Shown: positions 45,686 to 54,924, numbered from the stretch's first letter. The stretch: DNA of 64,000 nt from Variovorax sp. YR216 (GCF_900107745.1 NZ_FNRO01000001.1:496001-560000); one strand, 5' to 3'. The notes: generated by a model from the sequence alone, not told the origin. Program-made: numbers and translations.

Positions 45686-47158
45686 TCAGCGCGCAGCAAC
45701 CGCCTGACCGTCAGAGGCAGCAACCTTCACGTCCCAACTCCCCCCCAACGCCCGAATCAGCCCCACCGTCGCCTGGTACTGCGCCGACCGCACCTGCAGC
45801 GCCTGCCTGCGATTGGCGAGTTCCTGCCGCCGTGCATCGAGCAGATCGAGCTGGCTGACCATGCCGTTGCGATACCGGGAATCGGACAGGCTCGTCGCCC
45901 TGCTCGCCGAGGTCACCGCCTTCGCCTGCACATCCGCCTGCTGCTCGAGGATGCGCAGCGAAGAAAGCTGGTCCTCGACTTCCTTGAACGCGACAAGCAC
46001 CTGCGTCCTGTAGTTCGCCAGCGCCCCGTCGAGCTGCGCCGAAGCGCTCTGCACCCCGGCCTCCCGACGACCGCCATCGAAAAGCGGCAGGTTCAACAGC
46101 GCGCCAATGCCCCACGACTTCGCCGACCACTTGAACAGGTCGCTCAGGTCCTGCGACGCATAGCCGCCGCCCGCCGTCAACGAGATGTCCGGGAACCATG
46201 CCAACTGCGCCACGCCGACGCGCGCCTGCGCCGCCATCACCGACTTCTGCGCGGCCGAGATGTCCGGCCGCCGGGTCAACACAGTCGCCGGCACGCCCGG
46301 CGGAATCGTAGGCAGCGCAGTCGCCCACTCATCCGTGTTCACCCCGAAATCCGAAGCCGCATCGCCCGCCAGCACCGCGAGCGCATGCTCCAGTTCGGCG
46401 CGGCGGCGGTCGAGCGTCAGCGCATCGGATTCCGTCGACGCCACCTCCGTCTCCACGCGCGCCACATCCAGCTCCGCGACATCGCCCGCGCGCTGCCGGC
46501 TCTGCGTCAGCTTCAGCGTGTCGCGGTACGCCTCGACCGTGTCGCGCACCAGTGCCCGCTCCGCATCGACCGCACGGAGTTGCAGGTACGTCTGCGCGGT
46601 CTCCGATTCGACCAGCAGCCGCGTGCTCTGCAACAGCCCTTCGCGCGCATCGGCATCCAGTTGCGCCGCCTCGCTCGCCCGCGACAGCTTGCCGAACAGG
46701 TCGAGCTCGTACGAAGCCGCGACGCCCGCCTGCAGCAATGTCGACGGCCTCGGGCTCAGGTTGCGGTCCAGCCCGGCGCTGCGCACGCCACCCGCGACCA
46801 CCCCGACCTGCGGCGAGCGCTCGGCGTCGGCGCTGCGCGCCAGCGCGCGCGCTTCAGCCAACCGAGCGGCTGCCGCCTGGATGTTCGTGTTGCGCGCATC
46901 GGCTCGTTCGATCAGCTTGTCCAGCACCGGGTCGTTGAACGCCCGCCACCATTCGCCGCGCGGCTGCGCCTCGGCCGGCTGTGTGCGCGTCCACGCGCCA
47001 TCGGCCGGCGCGACAGCCTGTTCCTTGAACTGCGCGGGCGCCTCGAAGGTCGGCGCCTCCACCTTGGCCGTCGCGCAACCCGCCAGCACCAGCGCCGCCA
47101 CCAGCGGCAACAACACGGCCCGCCACGGCCGCGCCTTGGCTTGTGTTTCGTTTTTCAT
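45686..47158 (-). CDS. opcM: Outer membrane efflux lipoprotein (OprM/NodT family, OpcM-like)
   Basis: Outer-membrane channel of the tripartite pump. It has 490 residues from ATG 47158. A lipobox LVLAGCATA puts the lipidated Cys near residue 27. Two OEP repeats with long coiled coils follow (WWRAFNDPVLDKLIERA, NIQAAAARLAEARALARSA, YELDLFGKLSRASEAAQLD). It is third in the MFP-RND-OMF operon, 41 nt after the pump gene. The opcM name is by analogy with the Burkholderia ceo locus. Confidence 0.92.
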   Translation of the reverse strand: MKNETQAKARPWRAVLLPLVAALVLAGCATAKVEAPTFEAPAQFKEQAVAPADGAWTRTQPAEAQPRGEWWRAFNDPVLDKLIERADARNTNIQAAAARLAEARALARSADAERSPQVGVVAGGVRSAGLDRNLSPRPSTLLQAGVAASYELDLFGKLSRASEAAQLDADAREGLLQSTRLLVESETAQTYLQLRAVDAERALVRDTVEAYRDTLKLTQSRQRAGDVAELDVARVETEVASTESDALTLDRRRAELEHALAVLAGDAASDFGVNTDEWATALPTIPPGVPATVLTRRPDISAAQKSVMAAQARVGVAQLAWFPDISLTAGGGYASQDLSDLFKWSAKSWGIGALLNLPLFDGGRREAGVQSASAQLDGALANYRTQVLVAFKEVEDQLSSLRILEQQADVQAKAVTSASRATSLSDSRYRNGMVSQLDLLDARRQELANRRQALQVRSAQYQATVGLIRALGGSWDVKVAASDGQAVAAR

Positions 47159-47199
47159 GATCAGCTTTCTTCTCGATTCACAAAGGTTGGCCCGGCGCC

Positions 47200-50100
47200 T
47201 CACTCGATCGCCTTGAGCGGCGCGGCAGGCGAAGGCCGCAGCGGTCCGCCACCGGCATGCGAAGGCGCGACCGGATGGTCACCCGACACGAACGCATCAC
47301 CATGCGGCACCTCGCCATGCAGCTTCAGTGGACGGTTGCCCGTCATGCGGCGCAGCAGCACGTAGAACACCGGCGTCAGGAACAGCCCGAAAGCGGTCAC
47401 GCCGATCATTCCGGAGAACACCGCGATGCCCATCGCGTGGCGCATCTCCGCGCCCGCGCCGGTCGACAGCACCAGCGGCAGCACGCCCATGATGAAAGCC
47501 ATCGAGGTCATCAGGATCGGCCGCAGGCGCAGCCGGCTCGCCTCGATCGCGGCCTGCACCGGCGTTCGCCCGGCGAACTCCAGCTCACGCGCGAACTCGA
47601 CGATCAGGATCGCGTTCTTCGCCGACAACCCGACCAGCACCATCAGCCCGATCTGCGTGAAGATGTTGTTGTCGCTGCCGGAGAGCCACACGCCCGTCAT
47701 CGCAGCCAGCAGGCCCATCGGCACGATCAGGATGATCGCCACCGGCAAGGTCAGGCTCTCGTACTGAGCAGCCAGCACCAGGAACACCAGCAGGATCGCG
47801 AGCGGGAACACCCACACCGCCGAATTGCCGGCCAGGATCTCCTGGTAGGTCAGTTCCGTCCACTCGAAGCTCACGCCCGGCGGCAGCGTCTCGGCCGCGA
47901 TGCGTTCGACCGCCGCCCTCGCCTGTCCCGACGAGAAGCCCGGCGCGGGTCCGCCGTTGATGTCGGCCGAGAGGAAGCCGTTGTAGCGCATCGCTCGCTC
48001 CGGCCCGTAGCTGGGCTGGATGTTCATCAGCGCCGACAGGGGCACCATCTCGCCGCTGGTCGAACGCACCTTGAGCAGGCCCACGTCCTCGGCCCGCGCC
48101 CGGTACGGCGCATCCGCCTGCACCCGCACGCTGTAGGTGCGACCGAAGCGGTTGAAGTCGTTCGCGTAGAGGCTTCCGAGGTAGATCTGCATGGTGTCAA
48201 ACACTTCGGTCACCGGCACACCGAGCTGGCGCGCCTTGGTGCGGTCGATGTCCGCGTAGAGCTGAGGCACATTGACCTGCCAGCTCGTGAACATGCCCGC
48301 GAGCTCCGGCGTCTGGTAGGCCTTCGCCATGAAGGCCTTCACCGCCTTGTCCATGCCGGCGTATCCGACCGAGCCGCGGTCCTCGAGCTGCAGCTTGAAG
48401 CCGCCCGTCGTGCCGAGGCCCTGCACCGGCGGCGGCGGGAAGATCGCGATGTAGGCATCCTGGATCTGGCTGAACTGCGCGTTGAGCTGCCCCGCGATCG
48501 CGCCGGCGCTGAGGTCCTTCGACTTGCGCTTGTCGAACTCGTCCAGGCCAACGAACACGATGCCCGAGTTCGAGCTGTTGGTGAAGCCGTTGATCGACAG
48601 CCCCGGGAAGGTGATCGCGTGCTGCACGCCCGGCTGCTTCATCACGATCTCGTTCATGCGGCGCGTGACCTCTTCGGTGCGGTCGAGCGTCGCGCCGTCG
48701 GGCAACTGTGCGAAGCCGATCAGGTACTGCTTGTCCTGCGCCGGCACGAAGCCGCCGGGCACCGCCTTGAAGAGGCCGAAGGTCACGCCGACGAGCGCGA
48801 GGTAGATCACCATCATCAGCGCCTTGCGCGAGATCGCGCCCTTGACGCCGGTGCTGTAGCCCTCCGCGCCGCGATGGAACACGCGGTTGAAAGCGCGGAA
48901 GAAGCGGCCGAACACACGGTCCATGCCACGCGTGAGCGCGTCCTTGGGCGCATCGTGGTGGCGCAGCAGCAAGGCGGCGAGCGCGGGCGACAGCGTGAGC
49001 GAGTTGATCGCCGAGATCACGGTCGAGATCGCGATCGTCAGTGCGAACTGGCGGTAGAACTGCCCCGTGAGCCCGCTGATGAAGGCCAGCGGCACGAACA
49101 CCGCCACCAGCACCAGCGCGATCGCGATGATCGGCCCGGAGACTTCACGCATCGCGCGGTAGGTCGCCTCGCGCGGGCCGAGACCCGCCTCGATGTTGCG
49201 CTCCACGTTCTCGACCACCACGATCGCGTCATCCACCACGATGCCGATCGCCAGCACCAGCCCGAAGAGGCTCAGCGCATTGATCGAGAAGCCGAAGACA
49301 TGCATCACCGCGAAGGTTCCGATGACCGACACCGGCACCGCGAGCAGCGGAATGATCGATGCGCGCCAGGTCTGCAGGAACAGGATCACCACCAGCACCA
49401 CGAGCGCGATCGCCTCGATCAACGTGTGCACCACCGATTCGATCGAGGCGCGCACGAACTGCGTCGGGTCGTAGACGATGTCGTAGTCCACGCCGTCGGG
49501 CATGTTCTTCTTGAGCTCGGCCATCGTGGCGCGCACGTCGTTCGAGATCTGGATCGCGTTCGAGCCCGGCGCCGCGAAGATCGGCACCGCCACCGCGTCC
49601 TTGTTGTCGAGCAGCGAACGCAGCGCATAGCTCGACGCGCCGAGTTCGAGCCGCGCCACGTCGCGCAGCCGCGTCACCGCGCCATCGGCGCTGGTCTTGA
49701 CGATGATGTCGCCGAACTCCTCCTCGGTCTGCAGGCGGCCCTGCGCATTGATCGAGATCTGCATGTCCACGCCCGGCAGTCCCGGCGAAGCGCCGACCAC
49801 GCCGGCCGCCGCCTGCACGTTCTGTTCGCGGATCGCGCGCACCACGTCGCCGGCCGAGAGGCCGCGCTGCGCGACCTTCTGCGGATCGAGCCACACGCGC
49901 ATCGAGTAGTCACCCGAGCCGAAGAGCTGCACGTCGCCCACGCCCTGCACCCGCGCGAGCCGGTCCTTGACATTGAGCACCGCGTAGTTGCGCAGGTAGG
50001 TCATGTCGTAGCGGCCGTTGGGCGACAGCAGGTGCACCACCATCGTGAGATCGGGCGAACTCTTGACGGTCGTGATGCCGAGCCGGCGCACTTCTTCCGG

Positions 50101-50460
50101 CAGGCGCGGTTCTGCCTGCGCGACGCGGTTCTGCACGAGCTGCTGCGCCTTGTCCGGATCGGTGCCGAGCTTGAAGGTGACGGTCAGCGTCATCAGGCCG
50201 TCGGTGGTTGCCTGGCTGCCCATGTAGAGCATGCCTTCGACGCCGTTGATCTGCTCCTCCAGTGGCGTCGCCACCGTCTCGGCGATCACCTTCGGGTTCG
50301 CGCCCGGGTAGTTGGCCCGCACCACCACGGAGGGCGGAACCACCTCGGGGTACTCGGAGATCGGCAGGCCACGCAATGCAATCAGCCCGCCGATCAATAT
50401 CAGCACTGAAAGCACGCCGGCAAAGATCGGCCGGTCGATGAAGAATTTCGAAAGATTCAT
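47200..50460 (-). CDS. ceoB: RND multidrug efflux permease (HAE1 family, CeoB/MexF-like)
   Basis: Inner-membrane proton-driven drug pump of 1086 residues, with 12 membrane helices expected. The proton relay is intact: Asp pair in GIVVDDAIVVVENVERN (TM4) and Lys in GLSAKNAILIVEFARE (TM10). The N-terminus FFIDRPIFAGVLSVLILIGG is typical of HAE1 pumps. It ends with a Pro/His/Gly-rich tail. The gene order and regulator resemble ceoAB-opcM, known to export chloramphenicol, trimethoprim and salicylate in Burkholderia; the substrate range here is inference. Confidence 0.93.
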   Translation of the reverse strand: MNLSKFFIDRPIFAGVLSVLILIGGLIALRGLPISEYPEVVPPSVVVRANYPGANPKVIAETVATPLEEQINGVEGMLYMGSQATTDGLMTLTVTFKLGTDPDKAQQLVQNRVAQAEPRLPEEVRRLGITTVKSSPDLTMVVHLLSPNGRYDMTYLRNYAVLNVKDRLARVQGVGDVQLFGSGDYSMRVWLDPQKVAQRGLSAGDVVRAIREQNVQAAAGVVGASPGLPGVDMQISINAQGRLQTEEEFGDIIVKTSADGAVTRLRDVARLELGASSYALRSLLDNKDAVAVPIFAAPGSNAIQISNDVRATMAELKKNMPDGVDYDIVYDPTQFVRASIESVVHTLIEAIALVVLVVILFLQTWRASIIPLLAVPVSVIGTFAVMHVFGFSINALSLFGLVLAIGIVVDDAIVVVENVERNIEAGLGPREATYRAMREVSGPIIAIALVLVAVFVPLAFISGLTGQFYRQFALTIAISTVISAINSLTLSPALAALLLRHHDAPKDALTRGMDRVFGRFFRAFNRVFHRGAEGYSTGVKGAISRKALMMVIYLALVGVTFGLFKAVPGGFVPAQDKQYLIGFAQLPDGATLDRTEEVTRRMNEIVMKQPGVQHAITFPGLSINGFTNSSNSGIVFVGLDEFDKRKSKDLSAGAIAGQLNAQFSQIQDAYIAIFPPPPVQGLGTTGGFKLQLEDRGSVGYAGMDKAVKAFMAKAYQTPELAGMFTSWQVNVPQLYADIDRTKARQLGVPVTEVFDTMQIYLGSLYANDFNRFGRTYSVRVQADAPYRARAEDVGLLKVRSTSGEMVPLSALMNIQPSYGPERAMRYNGFLSADINGGPAPGFSSGQARAAVERIAAETLPPGVSFEWTELTYQEILAGNSAVWVFPLAILLVFLVLAAQYESLTLPVAIILIVPMGLLAAMTGVWLSGSDNNIFTQIGLMVLVGLSAKNAILIVEFARELEFAGRTPVQAAIEASRLRLRPILMTSMAFIMGVLPLVLSTGAGAEMRHAMGIAVFSGMIGVTAFGLFLTPVFYVLLRRMTGNRPLKLHGEVPHGDAFVSGDHPVAPSHAGGGPLRPSPAAPLKAIE

Positions 50461-50484
50461 GGTGGGTTCCCTCCTCGAACGGGA

Positions 50485-51741
50485 TCAGGATTTCTCAGGC
50501 TTCGCTTGCGCGACGCGCTGGGTCTGCGGTGCCAGTTCGGCCTTCGCATCCATCGTCACGGTCTGCGGCGCAACGACCGCGCCGGGGCGGATGTGCTGCA
50601 GGCCGTTGACGATCACCCGCTCGCCGGGCGCGAGGCCCTTGGTCACGATGCGCAGGCCGTTGAACGGCGCACCCAGCGCGACTTCGCGGTACTCGGCCTT
50701 GTTGTCGGCGCCGACGACCATCACGAACTTCTTGTTCTGGTCGGTGCCGACGGCGCGTTCATTCACCAGCAACGCCTTGTCGCTGTGGGCCTGGCCCATG
50801 CGGATGCGTGCGAACTGGCCAGGGATCAGGGAGCCGTCCTTGTTGTCGAACGCGGCGCGCACGCGCACCGTGCCGCTCTTGGCGTCGACCTGGTTGTCGA
50901 TGAGCTGCAGGCGGCCTTCATACGGCGTGCCGTCGGTGCCCGCAGTGCCCATCTGGACCGGGATGCCTTCGATGCGATTGCGTGCGCCGCTGTCGCCCGG
51001 CAGGTCCTTGAGCGCCCGGACCACGATCTGCTCGTCGGCATCGAAGCTCGCGTAGATCGGGCTGACCGACACCAGCGTCGTGAGCACCGGCGCGCCCGGG
51101 CCGGCCGCGACCAGATTGCCCACCGTCACCTCGAGCTTGCCGATCCGCCCGGCCACCGGTGCACGCACCTGCGTGTAGCCGAGATTGAGACGTGCGCTCT
51201 GCAGCTGCGCCTGCGCGGCGCGAAGACTGGCTTCGGCTTCGCGGCTGGCGTTCGTCCGCTCATCCAACTCGCGCTGCGCGATCGCCTGTTCCGCCCAGAG
51301 GCGGCGAGACCGTTCCGTCTCGCTGCGGGTGAAGGCCACGCGCGCCTGCGCGGCGACGACCTGTGCTTCGGCGCGGTCCACTTCAGCCGCATACGGCGCC
51401 GGGTCGATGGTGATCAGCAATTCGCCCTGCTTGACCAGCGCACCTTCGCGGAAATGCACCGCCTGCACCGCCCCCGCGACGCGCGAACGGACGTCGACGC
51501 GCTCGACCGCTTCGAGCCGGCCCGAGAACTCGTCCCAGGTATTGACTTCGGTCGAGGCGACGCTGGCGACCGACACAGGCACCGCGGGCGACGCCCCGGC
51601 CGCCGGCGCATTGTTCGCCTCGGCATTGAAACTGTGGAAGCCCAGGATCACCGCCGAAGCGATGGCCACCAGGGCCGTGACGCCGGTCACCGCGGGCCAG
51701 AGGCCGCGCCGGGCCAGGGAGGAAGACTTGTTGTTCGTCAT
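50485..51741 (-). CDS. ceoA: RND efflux periplasmic adaptor (membrane fusion protein, CeoA/MexE-like)
   Basis: Links pump and outer-membrane channel. It has 418 residues from ATG 51741, with an N-terminal membrane anchor (about 14-34) and no lipobox Cys. Biotinyl-lipoyl hairpin halves GAVQAVHFREGALVKQGELL and YTQVRAPVAGRIGKLEV flank a coiled-coil stretch with heptads (about 105-170); beta-barrel and membrane-proximal domains follow. It is 24 nt before the pump gene. Confidence 0.93.
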   Translation of the reverse strand: MTNNKSSSLARRGLWPAVTGVTALVAIASAVILGFHSFNAEANNAPAAGASPAVPVSVASVASTEVNTWDEFSGRLEAVERVDVRSRVAGAVQAVHFREGALVKQGELLITIDPAPYAAEVDRAEAQVVAAQARVAFTRSETERSRRLWAEQAIAQRELDERTNASREAEASLRAAQAQLQSARLNLGYTQVRAPVAGRIGKLEVTVGNLVAAGPGAPVLTTLVSVSPIYASFDADEQIVVRALKDLPGDSGARNRIEGIPVQMGTAGTDGTPYEGRLQLIDNQVDAKSGTVRVRAAFDNKDGSLIPGQFARIRMGQAHSDKALLVNERAVGTDQNKKFVMVVGADNKAEYREVALGAPFNGLRIVTKGLAPGERVIVNGLQHIRPGAVVAPQTVTMDAKAELAPQTQRVAQAKPEKS

Positions 51742-51936
51742 GATGAATACGTCCTTTTGGTGACTTCTGGGATGCAACGGGCCCTCCCGCGCGGATAGCG
51801 CAGGACGGCGGAAGGAAGGAATCGGTTGGGAGCACGGCGGTCGACGGCCACAGCCGTTGCGCGGACGAAGGCATCTCCGCTGCGGCGGTTTTGCCGTCGC
51901 AGGAGAACGAGGGATCGGGCCCTCAGCCTTCGGATC

Positions 51937-51979
51937 GATCCCGCGCTACGGGATCCATGGCCGCACGGCGAACCGTGCG
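51937..51979. repeat. Two tandem small hairpins between llpE and the adaptor gene
   Basis: GATCCCG-CGCTA-CGGGATC at 51937-51955 and CGCACGG-CGAA-CCGTGCG at 51962-51979 are perfect 7-bp stems 6 nt apart, just after the llpE stop. No T run follows. They lie in the 245-nt gap (51742-51986) before the adaptor gene and could slow transcription, set mRNA ends, or hold a binding site. I see no gene in the rest of the gap. Confidence 0.6.
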
Positions 51980-51986
51980 TCGCCGC

Positions 51987-52847
51987 TCAGTGAGGCGGCG
52001 GTGCGGCGCTGAAGAACTCGCGGAAGTGCTTCTGCACCACCGCTTCGCATTCAGCGCAACCGGAGCCCTCGGGCTCGTAGAGTGCAGCGGGCCAGTTCGA
52101 GGCCCCGGGCAATACGCTGCACGTGACCGGAATGCCGGCGTTCTGGAGCCGCTGTGCGAAAGCGAGGCCCTCGTCACGCATCGGGTCATCCTTGCCGACC
52201 AGCACCAGCGTCCGGGCGACCTCGGCCAGTCGCAGCGACCCGCCCGGTACCGCGTAGGGGTGCGTGGCATTGACCGGGCGGTTCAGGAATTCCCGCCAGC
52301 CCGACGCCCACCGGCACTGGACCGCATCGCCCGTCGCCTGCCGCAATGAGGCGGTGCCGGCGCAGGGGTCGAGCATGGGCGACAACAGGATCTGCCCGGC
52401 CAGCGGCGGATGGCCCCGGTCGCGCGCAATCATCGCCACCGCCGCCGCCACATTGCCTCCGGCTTCCTCGCCTGCGAGGAAAAGGTCGGCCCCCTTGCCA
52501 CCCAGCTTGGCGCGCTGCTTGTAGAGCCATTCGAGAGCCGCGTAACCCACCTCGATCGGCTCGGGGAACGGCGCCTTGGGCGCTTTCGGGTAGTCGAGCG
52601 ACACCACCACCGCGCCCGCGCCGGCCAGAAGGCGCGCCACATTGCGGCCGTTGTCGAGACCGCCGCAAACGAAGGTCCCGCCATGGAAATGCAGCACCAA
52701 CGGCACGGTCGCGCCACGGGCGCGCTCGCCGTAGATGCGGGCCTTGACGGGGTCGCGACCGGGCAGGTCGATGCTGATGTCGGGTTCGGCACCCCGCGCG
52801 GCGACTGCAGCGGCATCGGCAGATGGCGGGGACGGTCGGGTGGACAT
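51987..52847 (-). CDS. llpE: LlpE-like alpha/beta hydrolase-fold protein with degenerate active site
   Basis: 286 residues, hormone-sensitive-lipase-type fold. The HGG oxyanion motif is present at 55-57 (HFHGGTFVCGG), but the nucleophile elbow reads GEEAGGN (126-132) where the family has GDSAGG, so the catalytic Ser is replaced by Glu 128. The acid is present (GKDDPMRDE near 221), while the position expected for His (about 251) reads ASNWP. Two of three triad residues appear lost. It sits between the LysR gene and the pump operon exactly as llpE does in Burkholderia ceoR-llpE-ceoA. It may be a non-enzymatic or altered enzyme; its role in efflux is unknown. Confidence 0.85.
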   Translation of the reverse strand: MSTRPSPPSADAAAVAARGAEPDISIDLPGRDPVKARIYGERARGATVPLVLHFHGGTFVCGGLDNGRNVARLLAGAGAVVVSLDYPKAPKAPFPEPIEVGYAALEWLYKQRAKLGGKGADLFLAGEEAGGNVAAAVAMIARDRGHPPLAGQILLSPMLDPCAGTASLRQATGDAVQCRWASGWREFLNRPVNATHPYAVPGGSLRLAEVARTLVLVGKDDPMRDEGLAFAQRLQNAGIPVTCSVLPGASNWPAALYEPEGSGCAECEAVVQKHFREFFSAAPPPH

Positions 52848-52878
52848 GAGGCGGCCTCGGTGGATGGACGATGGATGG

Positions 52879-52906
52879 AATATAAGACGCCGCCCTCATG
52901 CTTCAA
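52879..52906 (-). promoter_or_regulatory. Probable promoter of llpE-efflux operon
   Basis: Minus strand: -35 TTGAAG (52901-52906), 16-nt spacer, -10 TATATT (52879-52884), about 32 nt upstream of the llpE start. Direct CGGCT repeats at 52938-52942 and 52949-52953, upstream of the -35, could be part of a LysR binding site. This matches the divergent LysR layout. Confidence 0.5.
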
Positions 52907-53027
52907 ACAGGATACGAGCCCCTACTCTGTTTCCAACCGGCTAACAATCGGCTCAAATGACCATGTGAGAATCCCGCTCCCCCGGCCCCAGGGCCACCCC
53001 CAAAGCGCACTCTCAGGAGCAGCATAG

Positions 53028-53981
53028 ATGGATCAGATCCAAGGCATGCGGATCTTCGTTCGCGTCGTCGAAGCAGGCACTTTCACCCGTGCCGCCGACT
53101 CGCTCGGCCTGCCCAAGGGCACGGTCACCAAGCAGATCCAGGCGCTGGAAGCGAGGCTGCGCGTCAAGCTGCTCAACCGTACGACCCGCCGAGTCACGGT
53201 CACACCCGACGGCGCCGCCTATTACGAGCGCACCGCCCGGCTGCTGAACGATTTCGACGACATCGAGGCCAGCATGACGAACGCGCAGGCCAACCCGACG
53301 GGCCGGTTGCGGATCGACGTCGGCTCATCCATGGCACGTCTGGTCATCCTTCCAGCGCTGTCGACCTTCTGCGACCAGTACCCGGACATCCAGGTGGACG
53401 TCGGCGTGAGCGACCGCACGGTCGACCTGATCACCGACAACGTGGATTGCGTGATCCGCGGCGGCGACCTCACCGACCAGTCGCTGGTCGCGCGGCGCAT
53501 CGGCAACCTGCCGTGGATGACGGTGGCCTCGCCCGCATACATCAAGCGCTACGGCATCCCGCAGCATCCGACGGATATCGAGAAGCGGCACCTCGTGGTG
53601 GGCTTCTTCTCCGGCAGCACCCGCCGCGTCTACCCGCACGAATTCCACCGCGGCGACGAACAACTGGAAATCACCGGGCCCTATCGCGTGTCGGTGAACG
53701 ACAGCAACGCGCACATGACGGCGGTGCTCGGCGGCTACGGGCTCTCGCAGGTCATCACCTACATGGCGGAACCGTACCTCGCGAGCGGCGAGCTGGTGCA
53801 GATCCTGCCGGAATGGACGCGCCCGTCGCTGCCGGTGCACGTGGTGTACCCGCCAAACCGGCACCTGAGCGCCAAGGTGCGAGCCTTCGTGGACTGGGCG
53901 GCGGAGTTGTTTGCGAAGCATCCGCAGTTGCAGCGAACCGAACCCGTCCCCGTTCCGGCCCCTATTGCCAGGACCGCCTGA
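53028..53981 (+). CDS. LysR-type regulator of the efflux operon (CeoR/BpeT-like)
   Basis: 317 residues. The N-terminal winged helix-turn-helix (1-60: MRIFVRVVEAGTFTRAADSL, LPKGTVTKQIQALEARLRV) is followed by an effector domain (about 90-300). It is transcribed away from llpE-ceoAB-opcM, the normal position for a LysR activator of that operon; in Burkholderia the equivalent CeoR/BpeT controls the pump. The last 20 nt overlap tail-to-tail with the end of the neighbouring B12 gene (stop codons at 53979-53981 and 53962-53964). Confidence 0.92.
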   Translation: MDQIQGMRIFVRVVEAGTFTRAADSLGLPKGTVTKQIQALEARLRVKLLNRTTRRVTVTPDGAAYYERTARLLNDFDDIEASMTNAQANPTGRLRIDVGSSMARLVILPALSTFCDQYPDIQVDVGVSDRTVDLITDNVDCVIRGGDLTDQSLVARRIGNLPWMTVASPAYIKRYGIPQHPTDIEKRHLVVGFFSGSTRRVYPHEFHRGDEQLEITGPYRVSVNDSNAHMTAVLGGYGLSQVITYMAEPYLASGELVQILPEWTRPSLPVHVVYPPNRHLSAKVRAFVDWAAELFAKHPQLQRTEPVPVPAPIARTA

Positions 53982-54924
53982 GCGCCGCCTGGCTGCCCGG
54001 CGGCAGCACGCCGAGCCGGACGTGTCCGGGCAGGCCGAAAGACGCAGCATCGCGCAGCTTGATGCCCTGCGCACGAAGCGCAACGGCGCGCTCCGCCGAA
54101 CATGGCACGTCCGGTCTCGCGCAGAAGTAGTTGGCAACGCTGGGCAGGCATCGCCAGCCCAGCGATTCGCACATCTCGCGCTGCGCCGCTTTCCACGAGC
54201 GCAGCGTGGCGCGACTTTCATCCAGCCACTGTTGCGTCGTCGAACGGGTCCAGCTTTCGAGCAGCGCGACGCCGTGCGCGCCGATCGGCCACGACGGCGC
54301 GAGCGCCGCGAGCTGCGCCACCCTGTCTTCCCGGTCCACAGGCGCGATCGCATAGGCGGCGCGAATGCCGGTCAGTCCCAGCGCCTTGTTCGGCGTCCAG
54401 AGCTGCCAGATCGCGTTCAGGCGCTCCCGGCTCAAGGCAAGCGCACCCTCCAACCTCAGGGGCTCGTAGGCGAGATCGATCACGCAGACCGCCTCCGCGC
54501 CCAGCCCGTCGATGCACGGCTCGAGCCCCTCCTGCGCCTGGCCGAGCGGACTTGATGGATCGCAGCACCAGGCCAGATCGGCGCCGTGGCTCACCCGCTC
54601 GAAACCCCATGCGCCCGCTGCACGCAGGTAGTCGCCGTAGCAGTGCGGCGGCACCTGGATCCGACGGCCGCCGCGCTGCGCCACCGCCGTGGTGATCCGC
54701 GCGATGAACTCGCTGGCGCTCGACGCGATCACGATCCGACTCGCATCGACGTGGTGGAAGTCGGCAAGCCGCTCACGCAGCGCGGTGTAGCGCGGGTCCG
54801 GGTAGCGGCGAGGATCGGCATTCTCGATCGCCGACAGCGCATCGGGACAAGGACCGCATGCGTTGGCGTTGGTCGAGAAGTCATGCAGCGCCGCGCCCAG
54901 CGCGTCAGGGCCGCCGTGCATCAT
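53962..54924 (-). CDS. cobD: Threonine-phosphate decarboxylase (cobalamin aminopropanol arm)
   Basis: PLP enzyme (Salmonella CobD, Pseudomonas denitrificans CobC nomenclature) that makes (R)-1-aminopropan-2-ol phosphate from threonine phosphate. It has 320 residues. The family opening has HDFSTNANACGP and PRRYPDPRYTALRERLA; the PLP Lys is in WTPNKALGLTGIRAAYA. It starts with MMHGG; the first ATG (54924) overlaps the cbiB stop by 4 nt. It is the last gene of the btuB operon and overlaps the end of the lysR gene by 20 nt on the other strand. Confidence 0.9.
   Translation of the reverse strand: MMHGGPDALGAALHDFSTNANACGPCPDALSAIENADPRRYPDPRYTALRERLADFHHVDASRIVIASSASEFIARITTAVAQRGGRRIQVPPHCYGDYLRAAGAWGFERVSHGADLAWCCDPSSPLGQAQEGLEPCIDGLGAEAVCVIDLAYEPLRLEGALALSRERLNAIWQLWTPNKALGLTGIRAAYAIAPVDREDRVAQLAALAPSWPIGAHGVALLESWTRSTTQQWLDESRATLRSWKAAQREMCESLGWRCLPSVANYFCARPDVPCSAERAVALRAQGIKLRDAASFGLPGHVRLGVLPPGSQAALRRSWQ

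Noticed and set aside
47257..50409. Open frame of about 1050 codons opposite the RND pump gene
   Set aside because: His/Arg-rich mirror frame of a high-GC gene; no recognisable domain.
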